Source: an uncultured Spirochaetales bacterium
GTDB lineage: Bacteria > Spirochaetota > Spirochaetia > Sphaerochaetales > Sphaerochaetaceae
Direction: 5' to 3'
Length of the DNA: 64,000 bases
Assembly (NCBI GenBank): GCA_949289305.1
Contig: CASENB010000014.1
Coordinates: 62,001 to 126,000 of the forward strand
Positions within the stretch are counted from its first letter, which is position 1, and each line of letters starts with the position of its first letter. The notes under the pieces are model-generated. The model was not told where the DNA came from and searched no databases. It saw nothing but the letters and a program-made list of their open reading frames with translations. The translations under genes and the position numbers were made by a program. Positions 35,458 to 43,899 of the stretch are shown piece after piece.

Positions 35458-35922
35458 CCAAGCCGAGTAGTCCTCATCGTCGCTCTCTTCGACAAAAGAA
35501 TCTTCAAACAGCCCCCTAAGAAAATCGAAGATTGTTTCATCGTCTTTCGCCCCTAGATATCTCCCGATATCCTCCTTATCTCCATTTCCATATAAGACCA
35601 TATGAGGCTCTGTAAAATAGCCTTTAGCATTATAATCGTTCTGAAGGTTTTTAAGGCTTTCTGAAAGTGCGATTGCAAGTTCTCTTAAATCAAGAGATTC
35701 AATGGACGCGACGAAAATCAACATATCATCTTCCATGGCTGCAATCGAATGGGAGATGAAAGTCATTGAATCATCTCCCTGCGTACTTGGATTTTTCAAA
35801 TAAACGAGCCTTAATCCCGTCTCATCATCTATCTCATCTCTTACAAATCCCGTTTTAATATCTGGCAATGTTGCAAAATCAGATCTTTTTAAACTCTTTC
35901 TATCTTTTTTAGTGATTATCAT
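35449..35922 (-). CDS. Conserved-looking hypothetical protein in the yihY operon
   Basis: 157 residues, soluble, with a basic N-terminus (KKDRKSLKRSDFATLP) and a strongly acidic C-terminus (EESDDEDYSAWLY). The middle alternates strands and helices (LRLVYLKNPST, DDMLIFVASIESLDLRELAIALS). I do not recognise a family. It starts inside the yihY stop (ATGA overlap), so it is translationally coupled, and shares a transcript with the lysophospholipase gene. Function unknown. Confidence 0.65.
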   Translation of the reverse strand: MIITKKDRKSLKRSDFATLPDIKTGFVRDEIDDETGLRLVYLKNPSTQGDDSMTFISHSIAAMEDDMLIFVASIESLDLRELAIALSESLKNLQNDYNAKGYFTEPHMVLYGNGDKEDIGRYLGAKDDETIFDFLRGLFEDSFVEESDDEDYSAWLY

Positions 35923-37190
35923 AGCCTCTCCATAAGGTTTTCTATAGAGATGTCTTCAAGACCTTTTATGCCTTTATCTTCCATCTCTTGAGCAACAGCC
36001 TCACCCATCGTAAGAATGTCCTCCCTATCCTTTCTCTCGCTTCCATAGAGAATATGAAGAACCTCTTTCAAATAGATCTTATCAAGTGGTTTTGCAGGAA
36101 CGAACGCACTGCGCTGCGTATTAACGGCCATAATTATTCCACCGTCTTCAAGACAGTTAATATAACCGTAAAGTTTGCTTGATGGAACTGCAAGCTTCCT
36201 TATAAGCTCTTTTTCAGTCGTAGCACCTTCTCCTGAACTATATTTATCTGCGACAAGAAGAAGAAGGTTAACCCCTTCGCTTATCTGAGACAAAGGACTT
36301 TCCGGACGTCCTTTGATAAGTCCTTTATCCGGCCTGAACTGATGAACATATGTAATCTCAGCCGATACCATTATGATATACCAGAATAAATAGAAATAAA
36401 TGAGCATAAACAGAAGGGATGCAAGCGATCCGTATATGATCGAATAGTTTACAGATCCTACTATCATGCGTTTGAACACTTCTGTCGCAATAAGGATGGC
36501 GACAACGCCTGTTGAAGAGCCTACAGCAGCACTTGAGAATTTTATCTTTGCATTAGGCAGTAAGAAAATGATTGAGAAAAGTCCTGCCCAAAGCAATGCG
36601 ACAGCTATTATAATATCCCAAAATGTCGATGAGGCGCTTGCAAACCGGTTTTCTCTGTTGATATTGCTAAGCAATTCCTCCACTCTAGACTGAAGAGCGA
36701 TAAAAAATATTATAACGAGCACAGCGATTATCAAGAGGGTCAAAAACGTCGTAAACCTTTTGAGCGTACTTGATCTGGGCTGCGTCCTAAATATTCTATT
36801 AATAACCGTATAAACCCTGTTAATGAGGAGAATGCTGGTGATCAAAAATGAAATAACACCGAATACGCCGAGACTTAAGGCGTTCCCTGTCAATGCCTCA
36901 AGAACAGAGATGATTTCATGCCCTGATTGATCACCAAGGGTATCTACCAAAAACGCAGTAAGCATGTCGATCACGGTCTGAAGAACACCAAAAGCAGAAA
37001 AAAAGGCAAAGAGGAAAGCAATACACGGAATGATGGATATCAATGTTGAATAGACCATTCCAGATGCAAGAATAGAAACATTGTCGCGAGATATCCTCGT
37101 ATAAGAAAGCAAAAGAACCTTAGCATAATCTTTCCACCAGTCTATGAATGCCTGATACTTTGCTGCTAGCTTTTTTAGCTTTTCCGTCAT
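35919..37190 (-). CDS. YihY/BrkB family inner-membrane protein
   Basis: 423 residues. Six membrane helices lie in residues about 35-290 with family landmarks NVSILASGMVYSTLISIIPC, FRTQPRSSTLKRF and SLLFMLIYFYLFWYIIMVSAE. A cytoplasmic C-terminal part (about 310-423) carries a winged-helix-like segment (KELIRKLAVPSSKLYGYINCLEDGG). The old label ribonuclease BN was an error for this family; a transport or envelope role is suspected. It is sandwiched with 4-nt overlaps on both sides in a three-gene operon. Confidence 0.88.
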   Translation of the reverse strand: MTEKLKKLAAKYQAFIDWWKDYAKVLLLSYTRISRDNVSILASGMVYSTLISIIPCIAFLFAFFSAFGVLQTVIDMLTAFLVDTLGDQSGHEIISVLEALTGNALSLGVFGVISFLITSILLINRVYTVINRIFRTQPRSSTLKRFTTFLTLLIIAVLVIIFFIALQSRVEELLSNINRENRFASASSTFWDIIIAVALLWAGLFSIIFLLPNAKIKFSSAAVGSSTGVVAILIATEVFKRMIVGSVNYSIIYGSLASLLFMLIYFYLFWYIIMVSAEITYVHQFRPDKGLIKGRPESPLSQISEGVNLLLLVADKYSSGEGATTEKELIRKLAVPSSKLYGYINCLEDGGIIMAVNTQRSAFVPAKPLDKIYLKEVLHILYGSERKDREDILTMGEAVAQEMEDKGIKGLEDISIENLMERL

Positions 37191-38113
37191 TCTTCACTGC
37201 CTTCTTTCAAGATCTTATTATAAAACGAAACGATATCATTATAGACTTCATTTTTGTTAGTTTCATTCAGAATCTCATGTCTTGCGCCTTCATAAAGCTT
37301 CATTTCGACATTCTCAAGTCCAGCGTTCTTATATAAAGCATATACTTTCTTAACTCCAGACGAATATCCGCCAACAGGATCTTCAGATCCGCTAATAATA
37401 AAAATAGGAAGGCTTTTTCTGACCTTCAAGACCTCTTTCTTATTGTTCGCCTGATTTGATAATTCAATGAGATCGCAATAGAACTTTGAAGAGCAAACGA
37501 AGCCGCAAAGGGGATCCTTCTCATATTTCTCCACCTCTTTTCTATCTCTTGAAAGCCAAGAAAATTTCCCCTCTCCTTTAAAATGCTTGCCATAAGAGGA
37601 AAAAGCCAGGTTATCCAGATCCGGATCTCTCATCTTAGATCCCCATTTCTTAGCATGGCTTTTAGCAATAGCCTGTCCAGCCTTTCCTATTATTCCTTGA
37701 TATGATCCTGTTCCACATATTACAGCGGCATCATACTCTTCACTATGGCGTGCTAAACAGATTCTAGAGATGAAAGAGCCCATAGAGTGCCCAAAGATGA
37801 AATGAGAGAGCAAAGGATAATCGTCCATTATTATCTTATCGAGTTCAAATGCATCATCACATACTAACGACCATCCGTCTTTCTCGCTAAACCATCCCTT
37901 CTCATCCTCTTCACAGGTATATCCATGTCCTCTATGATCTTGAGCATAGACGACAAACCCATGGCCATTTAGGAAAGTGGCGAAATCGTCATATCTAAGA
38001 CTATGTTCTGCCATACCATGGTTGATGTGTACTGTAGCCACTGGCCTTTCTACAGGCCAAACGCGGTAAAATAAACGGTGCCCATCTTTCAGCGTCAGCT
38101 CTTTCTCTTGCAT
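37187..38113 (-). CDS. Alpha/beta hydrolase, lysophospholipase/monoglyceride lipase-like
   Basis: 308 residues. Landmarks are HINHGMAEHSLRYDDFA, VYAQDHRGHG, the nucleophile elbow FGHSMGSF (Ser near 110), an acidic residue in ISGSEDPVGG and the His in YEGARHEILNE; the triad is intact. No signal peptide, so it is cytoplasmic. It matches the Hydrolase_4 group that hydrolyses lysophospholipids or monoacylglycerols. First gene of the operon with yihY (4-nt overlap). Confidence 0.9.
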   Translation of the reverse strand: MQEKELTLKDGHRLFYRVWPVERPVATVHINHGMAEHSLRYDDFATFLNGHGFVVYAQDHRGHGYTCEEDEKGWFSEKDGWSLVCDDAFELDKIIMDDYPLLSHFIFGHSMGSFISRICLARHSEEYDAAVICGTGSYQGIIGKAGQAIAKSHAKKWGSKMRDPDLDNLAFSSYGKHFKGEGKFSWLSRDRKEVEKYEKDPLCGFVCSSKFYCDLIELSNQANNKKEVLKVRKSLPIFIISGSEDPVGGYSSGVKKVYALYKNAGLENVEMKLYEGARHEILNETNKNEVYNDIVSFYNKILKEGSEE

Positions 38114-38240
38114 AGTACTCCTACCTTATGCCAAAAAGATAACACACGAAGGCTTAAAAGTCATTTAAAACAATATGATTTTTATGATCTTTATATATAT
38201 TTTGATATTAGTTAAGGCGCTTCGTATATTTCGTAGCAAC

Positions 38241-38843
38241 TTAAGGTAAATCAAACCGAGTATCTTCCATCAAAGGTTTAAAATAACCTTTGATGCAATT
38301 AAGATTCCTTATGCAAAGTTGAACATGAGTTTTCTCAAAAAAAGCAGATCCTTCATAAGGAGGATCACCTTCTGTAAATATTCCTCTTACTGAATCATAT
38401 TCACGTTTTTTATTTTCTTTATTATAGTCATGGATCTGCTCAATTACTGCACAATCTAAATCACGTATTAGAATATCAGATGATTTTTTCAATGATCTAT
38501 TTTTAGGAATATCGACACCAGCAACACTACATCTAAGCTGTAATAAAGAATACCCTAGTCTGAGAATTTCCGAACCTGCACTATCTGTAAGATTTAAACA
38601 ATATCCCAAATCAATTACAGCACCTAATACATCGGCTTTATCTTTATATCTAAACTCTGCCCATTCTTTTGCTCTTTCTAAATTCTGTTCCCAAAAATAT
38701 ATGCCGTTACCTAACCAATCATAGGTATTGTTACTTGGTTTAAGCTGTTCCTTACCTGTTATTACTTTCTCATACACTTCTGAACTACAACCATGAAATC
38801 CAAGTACGAGATTAGGAAGTTTACTATACAATACTACCCCCAA
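38241..38843 (-). CDS. Candidate ADP-ribosyltransferase-fold toxin
   Basis: 200 residues, no signal peptide. The pattern suggests an ART (PARP-like) fold: a first strand with His (LGFHGCSSEVYEKVI), then YDWLGNGIYFWEQN followed by RAKEWAEFRYKD, which is the Gly-rich turn, Tyr and helix typical of such folds. A C-terminal FFEKTHVQLCIRN strand could hold the third active-site residue. A basic EYDSVRGIFTEG segment precedes it. The start is TTG, either at 38843 (overlapping the small gene by 10 nt) or at 38831, which is preceded by GGGGG. Pairing with the small upstream gene resembles a toxin-antitoxin module. The family name is uncertain. Confidence 0.55.
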   Translation of the reverse strand: MGVVLYSKLPNLVLGFHGCSSEVYEKVITGKEQLKPSNNTYDWLGNGIYFWEQNLERAKEWAEFRYKDKADVLGAVIDLGYCLNLTDSAGSEILRLGYSLLQLRCSVAGVDIPKNRSLKKSSDILIRDLDCAVIEQIHDYNKENKKREYDSVRGIFTEGDPPYEGSAFFEKTHVQLCIRNLNCIKGYFKPLMEDTRFDLP

Positions 38844-39016
38844 GAAATTATCTTTTCTTTTGTTTTTCCTTTTCTATTAACAACACCAGTTCTCTTTAAA
38901 GCTTCTAGCGCTTCTTTTTGAGAAGAAATTGGATCTTTTTTATAACGAACAGACATTTCTTTTATGTATTTATCAAAAATTTTTATTTCTGCAGATGTCT
39001 TGTTATCCATGTCCAT
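38834..39016 (-). CDS. Small antitoxin-like protein upstream of the ART-like gene
   Basis: 60 residues, charged and helical, no recognised family: EIKIFDKYIKEMSVRYKKD, then ISSQKEALEALKRTGVVN and a basic KGKTKEKI tail. Its stop overlaps the start region of the ART-like gene, so the two are coupled with the small gene first, the usual antitoxin-toxin order. AAGGAGAA precedes two ATG codons; the second (39010) is better spaced. Confidence 0.6.
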   Translation of the reverse strand: MDMDNKTSAEIKIFDKYIKEMSVRYKKDPISSQKEALEALKRTGVVNRKGKTKEKIISWG

Positions 39017-39125
39017 TTCTCCTTATATTCTCTCACATTAGCTTGCTATATAATAAATATAGCATAAAATCACATTTGAATTACGAAATCACATAAAAAT
39101 AAAAATTTATTTTATAATGAAGAAT

Positions 39126-39617
39126 ATGAAGTATTTAGTATTTTCTGATATCCATGGGGATGAGGATGCGTTTTTAAAGCTGCTTAAGATCGCAAAGAAA
39201 AAGAACTGCGATACAGTTTTATCTGCAGGAGATTTCACCCCTACTCTTAATATGGAAGCAGAGGCGTCTTTAATAGATTTCAGAACGGTTATGGGGAATA
39301 TGGACTACTACCATAATTACGAACTTCTTAAAAGGCCTAGGGATTTTTTAGAAATCCATGACAACGAACGAGATATAGTAATAACGCACGGAGACAGATA
39401 CTCTTCATCATCCTTTCAGCTATCATCAGGAGACGTCTTTATATCAGGACATACGCATGTGGCAATGCTTGAAAATATAAACGGTATTATTCATTTAAAT
39501 CCAGGATCTCCATCAAGACCAAGAGATAAAAGAAAGAGTTATGCGATGCTAAGCGAGAAAAAGATAGAGCTTCTTACTTTCCCACACTCCTTCTTGATAA
39601 AAGAACTTATTTTTTAA
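39126..39617 (+). CDS. YfcE/MJ0936-type metallophosphoesterase
   Basis: 163 residues carrying the full metallophosphatase set: FSDIHGDEDAF, SAGDFTP, VMGNMDYY, ITHGDRYSSS and SGHTHVAML, with a tail NPGSPSRPRDK typical of YfcE-like phosphodiesterases. A manganese-dependent phosphodiesterase of uncertain substrate. The ATG at 39126 is preferred because TATAAT (39113-39118) overlaps the upstream ATG at 39117 and ends seven nt before this one; no ribosome-binding site is seen, so the mRNA may be leaderless. It overlaps the convergent gene by 11 nt. Confidence 0.88.
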   Translation: MKYLVFSDIHGDEDAFLKLLKIAKKKNCDTVLSAGDFTPTLNMEAEASLIDFRTVMGNMDYYHNYELLKRPRDFLEIHDNERDIVITHGDRYSSSSFQLSSGDVFISGHTHVAMLENINGIIHLNPGSPSRPRDKRKSYAMLSEKKIELLTFPHSFLIKELIF

Positions 39618-41133
39618 TCTTTTCAACTTTTTTAAAAAGCCTTAACTCCAGCCTTCTCTTTTCTGTTTTGTAATACTCTTTCAGCTTTGTAATATTAAGC
39701 GTGCTAAGCTCTTTTTTTGAAGATGTGGAATATAGGAAAAGATCATCAAACGCATAGTTTTCTTCTTTCAGATTATTTATTATCTCAAGACCTTCTCTCA
39801 AAAGCTCTTCTGCCTTGAATGAAAACAAAGTCAAATTCTCGATATAAATTTTAAAGATGGATACAGAGTGGTATGCCAAAAGAGGCATCTTATAGATATA
39901 TGCAACATAACTGCCCAAAAAAGGAAGCCCTTTATTGGTAAGAGCATATCTAAGAGCTCTTTCATAGATTGCAAATACAGCAACAAGGTGCTCATCCTTA
40001 ACATCCCTTTTGCCATACAAAGTAAATAGAGGAAGATTAAGATCTCCTAAAGACAAGAAAAGCGCACTCTCTTTTTGTCCTCTTGGATCAAAGAGAAGCG
40101 AATGCCCACCAGTCTTATAAGAAGGATAATCTTCTCCCTTATATGTTTTTATCAGATCAAGTTTTTTCTCAAAAGATAGTCCAGAGAGTGCAATCATCGC
40201 ACCTGCTTCTATAGTGTCTAGGCCTTTTTCATATACGGCCTTTTTAAGAGAAAGAACTTTGTCAGAAGAGAAAATATCCTGCATTGAGCCAAGAGCGATA
40301 ACGTCAATTAACGACGGAGCATCAGATCCGTCCTGAAGTATTCTTTTACATAAAAGCGGGCAGTCAAGACATGATGAGCTATATACCCCTACCTTCTCTT
40401 TTAAATAACTTCCATCTAGAAAAATTGCTCTTCTGTCTCTTCGTCTTTTAAAATTATCGATAGAGAGAGCTCCTCGTTCCTCTACGCTCTTAACAAAATA
40501 AGACGTGCTGGAACGTTTCAATATATCAGACAAGTCAGAAGACAGCACGTCTTTTACATACTTTTTTGATTCGCTGCTCTCAGTCCTCTTCTTTGCAAGA
40601 TTCTGAACAACAATCCCCTTTAAATTCAGAATAGAGAACGCATACCCTAAACATCTTCCTATCTCTCTTCCATTCTCATAAAAGGCTGAAATCTTTATTC
40701 CCTCTTCAGCAGCGATGGACGTAGATGCAACTATGTCATCGTCTTTTAAAGAACAGGATGCTTTAAATTCGTCATGACGTAAAAAAGATGGACTCTCTTT
40801 TATCTCTATCTTATCCCCACGTAAAGAGACATAGCTTAAAGAATCTGATCTGTTATCAAGAATGAGTGCTGTATATCCTAAGTTGCTTAAGACAAAAGGA
40901 AATTGCAGAGGAGAATAAGAATAGGCTATTTTATCTTTAAGAGGATCGTAGTAAGAGAAAAGCGCATTATTCGCCCCTTTAATCGACATGGCCTCTTCAG
41001 CAATAGAGAGAAAGACTATTCTGTCTTTTTTCTCGTCGCTTAAAGCCTTTAATAGATAATACCCACTCTCTTTCCTGTCCTTTACAGTCTCAACCTTTTT
41101 CTCTTTTAAATCGATATACAGTATGCTCATCAA
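39607..41133 (-). CDS. Degenerate aldehyde:ferredoxin oxidoreductase-like protein
   Basis: 508 residues, about 100 shorter than AOR. Collinearity with AOR is visible: ILYIDLKEKKVET at the start, LSNLGYTALILDN (AOR GYDAIVVEG), GREIGRCLGYAFSILNLKGI near 160-180 (AOR GRGGVGAVMGSKNLKAI), CLDCPLLC at 255-262 (three cluster cysteines), GLDTIEAGAMIA and FDPRG near 348. The fourth cluster cysteine, in AOR SAGLCLF, aligns with KGLPFLG near 403 and is missing. The pterin-contact glycines are also lost. It probably no longer binds the tungstopterin; function unknown. No ferredoxin or cofactor genes are nearby. Confidence 0.65.
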   Translation of the reverse strand: MMSILYIDLKEKKVETVKDRKESGYYLLKALSDEKKDRIVFLSIAEEAMSIKGANNALFSYYDPLKDKIAYSYSPLQFPFVLSNLGYTALILDNRSDSLSYVSLRGDKIEIKESPSFLRHDEFKASCSLKDDDIVASTSIAAEEGIKISAFYENGREIGRCLGYAFSILNLKGIVVQNLAKKRTESSESKKYVKDVLSSDLSDILKRSSTSYFVKSVEERGALSIDNFKRRRDRRAIFLDGSYLKEKVGVYSSSCLDCPLLCKRILQDGSDAPSLIDVIALGSMQDIFSSDKVLSLKKAVYEKGLDTIEAGAMIALSGLSFEKKLDLIKTYKGEDYPSYKTGGHSLLFDPRGQKESALFLSLGDLNLPLFTLYGKRDVKDEHLVAVFAIYERALRYALTNKGLPFLGSYVAYIYKMPLLAYHSVSIFKIYIENLTLFSFKAEELLREGLEIINNLKEENYAFDDLFLYSTSSKKELSTLNITKLKEYYKTEKRRLELRLFKKVEKIKK

Positions 41134-41319
41134 GAAAGATGATACACCAAAGTCAGTTTTTTTGCAGTGAAAGCATTAATTACCGGCATTTGATTTTCTT
41201 TCCATTTTCACAATACCTTACACAACATCACTACGACGCTTGCCATTAATATGGCTAATACTTTCAATCTCCACTTTTATTTGTTCGACAACTCAGATTC
41301 TTCTTGGTATCTTTTATAT

Positions 41320-42972
41320 ATGGATAAGATAATTACATACCTTGATGGAAAAAAAGTTGAGGCTGAATATCTAGGCCTTTATAAGTCATTAGCATCTTAC
41401 GACGGTAAAAGCTATAGCGATAATCCAACCGTTGGCTTGCTTGTAAATGGAAAACTGAAATCATTATCTGAGAGGATCGAGGCAAAAGGAGATATAGAGA
41501 GCGTGAAACTATTCTCAAGCCTTGGGAAAAGGATATATAGGAAAACGCTGACACTTCTTTTATCATACGCATCAAGTCTTGTATACCCAAGAAGACCGCT
41601 ATCTATAGGACATAGCCTTGGAGACGGCTATTATTTCAGATATGAAGACTCCCCGTCGTTCTCCATATCGGATTTGAAAGACGCTATGAATAATATAGTG
41701 AAAAAGAAGACAGAGATTGCAAATGTAGTGTTAAGCCATGAAGATGCGATCAGATATGCAGAGGAGAACGCACAAAGCGAGACAAAGGAACTACTTGAAT
41801 CTATAAATCAAAGCGGATACGAATTTACAAAATGCGGATCATATCTGCAGCTTTACACAGAGCCTGTCCTTCCAGACTTCTCAATCGTAACGCTATGGGA
41901 TCTGATGGAGTACGAAGGGGGGCTGTTACTGCGCTATCCACAGTCAAGGTCAATAGAGAAAATACTTCCATTTACAGATAACAAACTGCTTTTCTCCGTA
42001 TTTGAAGAGAGCAGAAAGAATGAGGAGGCCCTAAACATAAACAGCCTTGGAGACCTCAATATAAGTATTGCAAACGGAAGTATTAAAGACGTTATAAGAC
42101 TGATGGAAGCACAGCAGAGAAGAAAGATAATAAAGATCGCCGATATGATAAACGATAAGAAGAGCGCACGACTCATATTCATTGCAGGCCCATCTTCATC
42201 AGGAAAGACGACGTTCAGCTTAAAGCTTGCAGACGAATTGAAAATACTTGGGAAAAAGGCGATAAAAATAAGTCTCGACGACTACTATAAGCCAAGAGCG
42301 GAAGTTCCAAAAGATGAAAGCGGAGACTATGACTATGAGGTTCTTGAAGCCTTAAAGACAGATCTCTTTGAAGAGAACGTGAAAGATTTGCTTAGCGGAA
42401 AAGGCGTTCATCTTCCCTCATTCTCTTTCATTAAACAGGAGACAATCTTTAGTAAGCAAGAGTTCAAAATGGATGATAATACTTATTTGATTATTGAAGG
42501 CATTCACGGCTTAAATCCTCATCTCTTGCCAGATCTAGATCCATCTCTAAGCTTTAAGATCTACATCTCAGCACTTACCCTATTAAACCTAGATTCCTCT
42601 ACGAGAATAAGCACGACCGACAATAGGATTTTAAGAAGGATAGTCCGTGATAACAGGACAAGAGGATTTGATGCAATTGAAACTCTAAACAGGTGGCCTA
42701 GCGTTGAAAGAGGCGAGAAAAACCATATCTTTCCATATCAGAATAACGCAGATGTAATGATTAACAGCGCTTTAGACTATGAGCTTGCAATACTTGCGCC
42801 GAAGGCAATACCGCTTCTTAGGAGGGTTAAGAAAGAGGATAAGGATGCATATCCATCTGCACAAAGGCTGCTATCATTTCTATCTTTCATATCTCCTGCA
42901 GATTCTACACTCGTTCCAAGCGATTCAATTTTAAGAGAGTTCATAGGATCTAGCGTATATGGTGCAGTCTAA
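41320..42972 (+). CDS. Nucleoside (uridine) kinase with N-terminal TGS/ThrRS-like domain
   Basis: About 550 residues. The N-terminal 60 residues resemble a TGS domain (ITYLDGKKVEAEYLGLYKSL), then a ThrRS second-additional-domain-like part (RRPLSIGHSLGDGYYFRYED). The C-terminal half is a uridine kinase/phosphoribulokinase P-loop domain: IAGPSSSGKTTF near 288, ISLDDYYKPR, YLIIEGIHGLNP and RRIVRDNRTRGFDA. It should phosphorylate uridine/cytidine in pyrimidine salvage. Similar fusions are known in Thermotoga, Bacteroides and spirochaetes. An ATG at 41251 would add 23 residues with no domain match. It overlaps the convergent HTH gene by 4 nt. Confidence 0.85.
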   Translation: MDKIITYLDGKKVEAEYLGLYKSLASYDGKSYSDNPTVGLLVNGKLKSLSERIEAKGDIESVKLFSSLGKRIYRKTLTLLLSYASSLVYPRRPLSIGHSLGDGYYFRYEDSPSFSISDLKDAMNNIVKKKTEIANVVLSHEDAIRYAEENAQSETKELLESINQSGYEFTKCGSYLQLYTEPVLPDFSIVTLWDLMEYEGGLLLRYPQSRSIEKILPFTDNKLLFSVFEESRKNEEALNINSLGDLNISIANGSIKDVIRLMEAQQRRKIIKIADMINDKKSARLIFIAGPSSSGKTTFSLKLADELKILGKKAIKISLDDYYKPRAEVPKDESGDYDYEVLEALKTDLFEENVKDLLSGKGVHLPSFSFIKQETIFSKQEFKMDDNTYLIIEGIHGLNPHLLPDLDPSLSFKIYISALTLLNLDSSTRISTTDNRILRRIVRDNRTRGFDAIETLNRWPSVERGEKNHIFPYQNNADVMINSALDYELAILAPKAIPLLRRVKKEDKDAYPSAQRLLSFLSFISPADSTLVPSDSILREFIGSSVYGAV

Positions 42973-43286
42973 ACGAAAGTTTCCTCTACGATCTTCATAT
43001 CAAGAAGAAAATCGGGATTCTTTTTAATCATGTTGAGCATTCTGAGAGCAGGACCGGAAGGGCTGTTCTCACCGCTTTCCCATGATTGCACTGTTTTAAT
43101 ATTTACAGCTAGAATTGAGGCGAAATAAGCAGTGGAGAGATGCAAGCTGTTTCTGAGTTTTTTTATCTCTTTCGCACTCATCTCCTCTGCAGGATGTACA
43201 ATAAAGGACTTATTTCTTGTAGATAGCACTCCATCCTTATTGGGATAGAGCGCATCTTTTACAGATTCTTTGAATATCGAAACCAT
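42969..43286 (-). CDS. XRE-type helix-turn-helix protein (HigA/NadS-like)
   Basis: 105 residues. The DNA-binding part is EIKKLRNSLHLSTAYFASIL, then NIKTVQSWESGENSPSGPALRMLNMI, the form typical of antitoxins of the NadS/HigA type. No partner toxin is adjacent. Its ATG overlaps the nifU stop (TAATG) with no ribosome-binding site, so it is translated by re-initiation from the nifS-nifU message. It could be an orphan antitoxin, or a regulator of the iron-sulfur operon (inference). Confidence 0.8.
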   Translation of the reverse strand: MVSIFKESVKDALYPNKDGVLSTRNKSFIVHPAEEMSAKEIKKLRNSLHLSTAYFASILAVNIKTVQSWESGENSPSGPALRMLNMIKKNPDFLLDMKIVEETFV

Positions 43287-43897
43287 TATTTATTATAGAT
43301 ATGAAGAAGTTCCGCAAGTTCTGCGGCAATCTTCTCTTTACATTTTCCACAACCGGTTGTAGCTCCTGTAAGCCTAATCAGATCATCAAGAGTCTTAACC
43401 TGATCCGTCTTTACAAGCTCCTCAATCTGCTGATCGGTAACTCCCTTGCATTCGCAAATGATCTTCGCAGTCTTTGCCTTGTAAGGGTTATCCATATGGT
43501 TCTTCTCAAGGTAATCATCGATTGCGGCCCTGAGAGCCTTATCTCCTAGCACTGAGCAATGGAACTTATGTTCCGGCAGTCCTCCAAGCTCCTCAGTAAT
43601 ATCTTTCGGAGATAGGTGGTAAGCCTCTTCAAGACTCATACCTTTTGCCATCTCGCTCATCATAGACGTGCTTGCTATAGCGCTTGCGCAGCCGTATGTA
43701 AGCCATCTAAGATCTTTTATTTTTCCGTCTTCAACCTTTATGCCGACCCTCATCTGATCGCCGCAGGCTAAAGATCCGACCTCTCCTACCCCGTCCGGAG
43801 TGAAATCGTCATCCTCCTTCCATATGTTTCTCGGATTAATGAAATGATCCTTTACAGTGTCTGTATAAACCCATTCAGAGAAAAAACTACTTGCCAT
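43286..43897 (-). CDS. nifU: NifU-like iron-sulfur scaffold with BFD-like [2Fe-2S] domain
   Basis: 203 residues. The IscU-like N-terminal domain has the three scaffold cysteines in SLACGDQ, YGCASAIA and KFHCSVLG. The C-terminal BFD-like domain holds CECKGVTDQQIEELV and TGCGKCKEKI, giving four more Cys for a stable cluster. It receives sulfur from the adjacent desulfurase and assembles clusters. No C-terminal Nfu domain is present, a shortened NifU form. It starts 3 nt after the desulfurase gene. Confidence 0.92.
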   Translation of the reverse strand: MASSFFSEWVYTDTVKDHFINPRNIWKEDDDFTPDGVGEVGSLACGDQMRVGIKVEDGKIKDLRWLTYGCASAIASTSMMSEMAKGMSLEEAYHLSPKDITEELGGLPEHKFHCSVLGDKALRAAIDDYLEKNHMDNPYKAKTAKIICECKGVTDQQIEELVKTDQVKTLDDLIRLTGATTGCGKCKEKIAAELAELLHIYNK

Positions 43898-43899
43898 AA

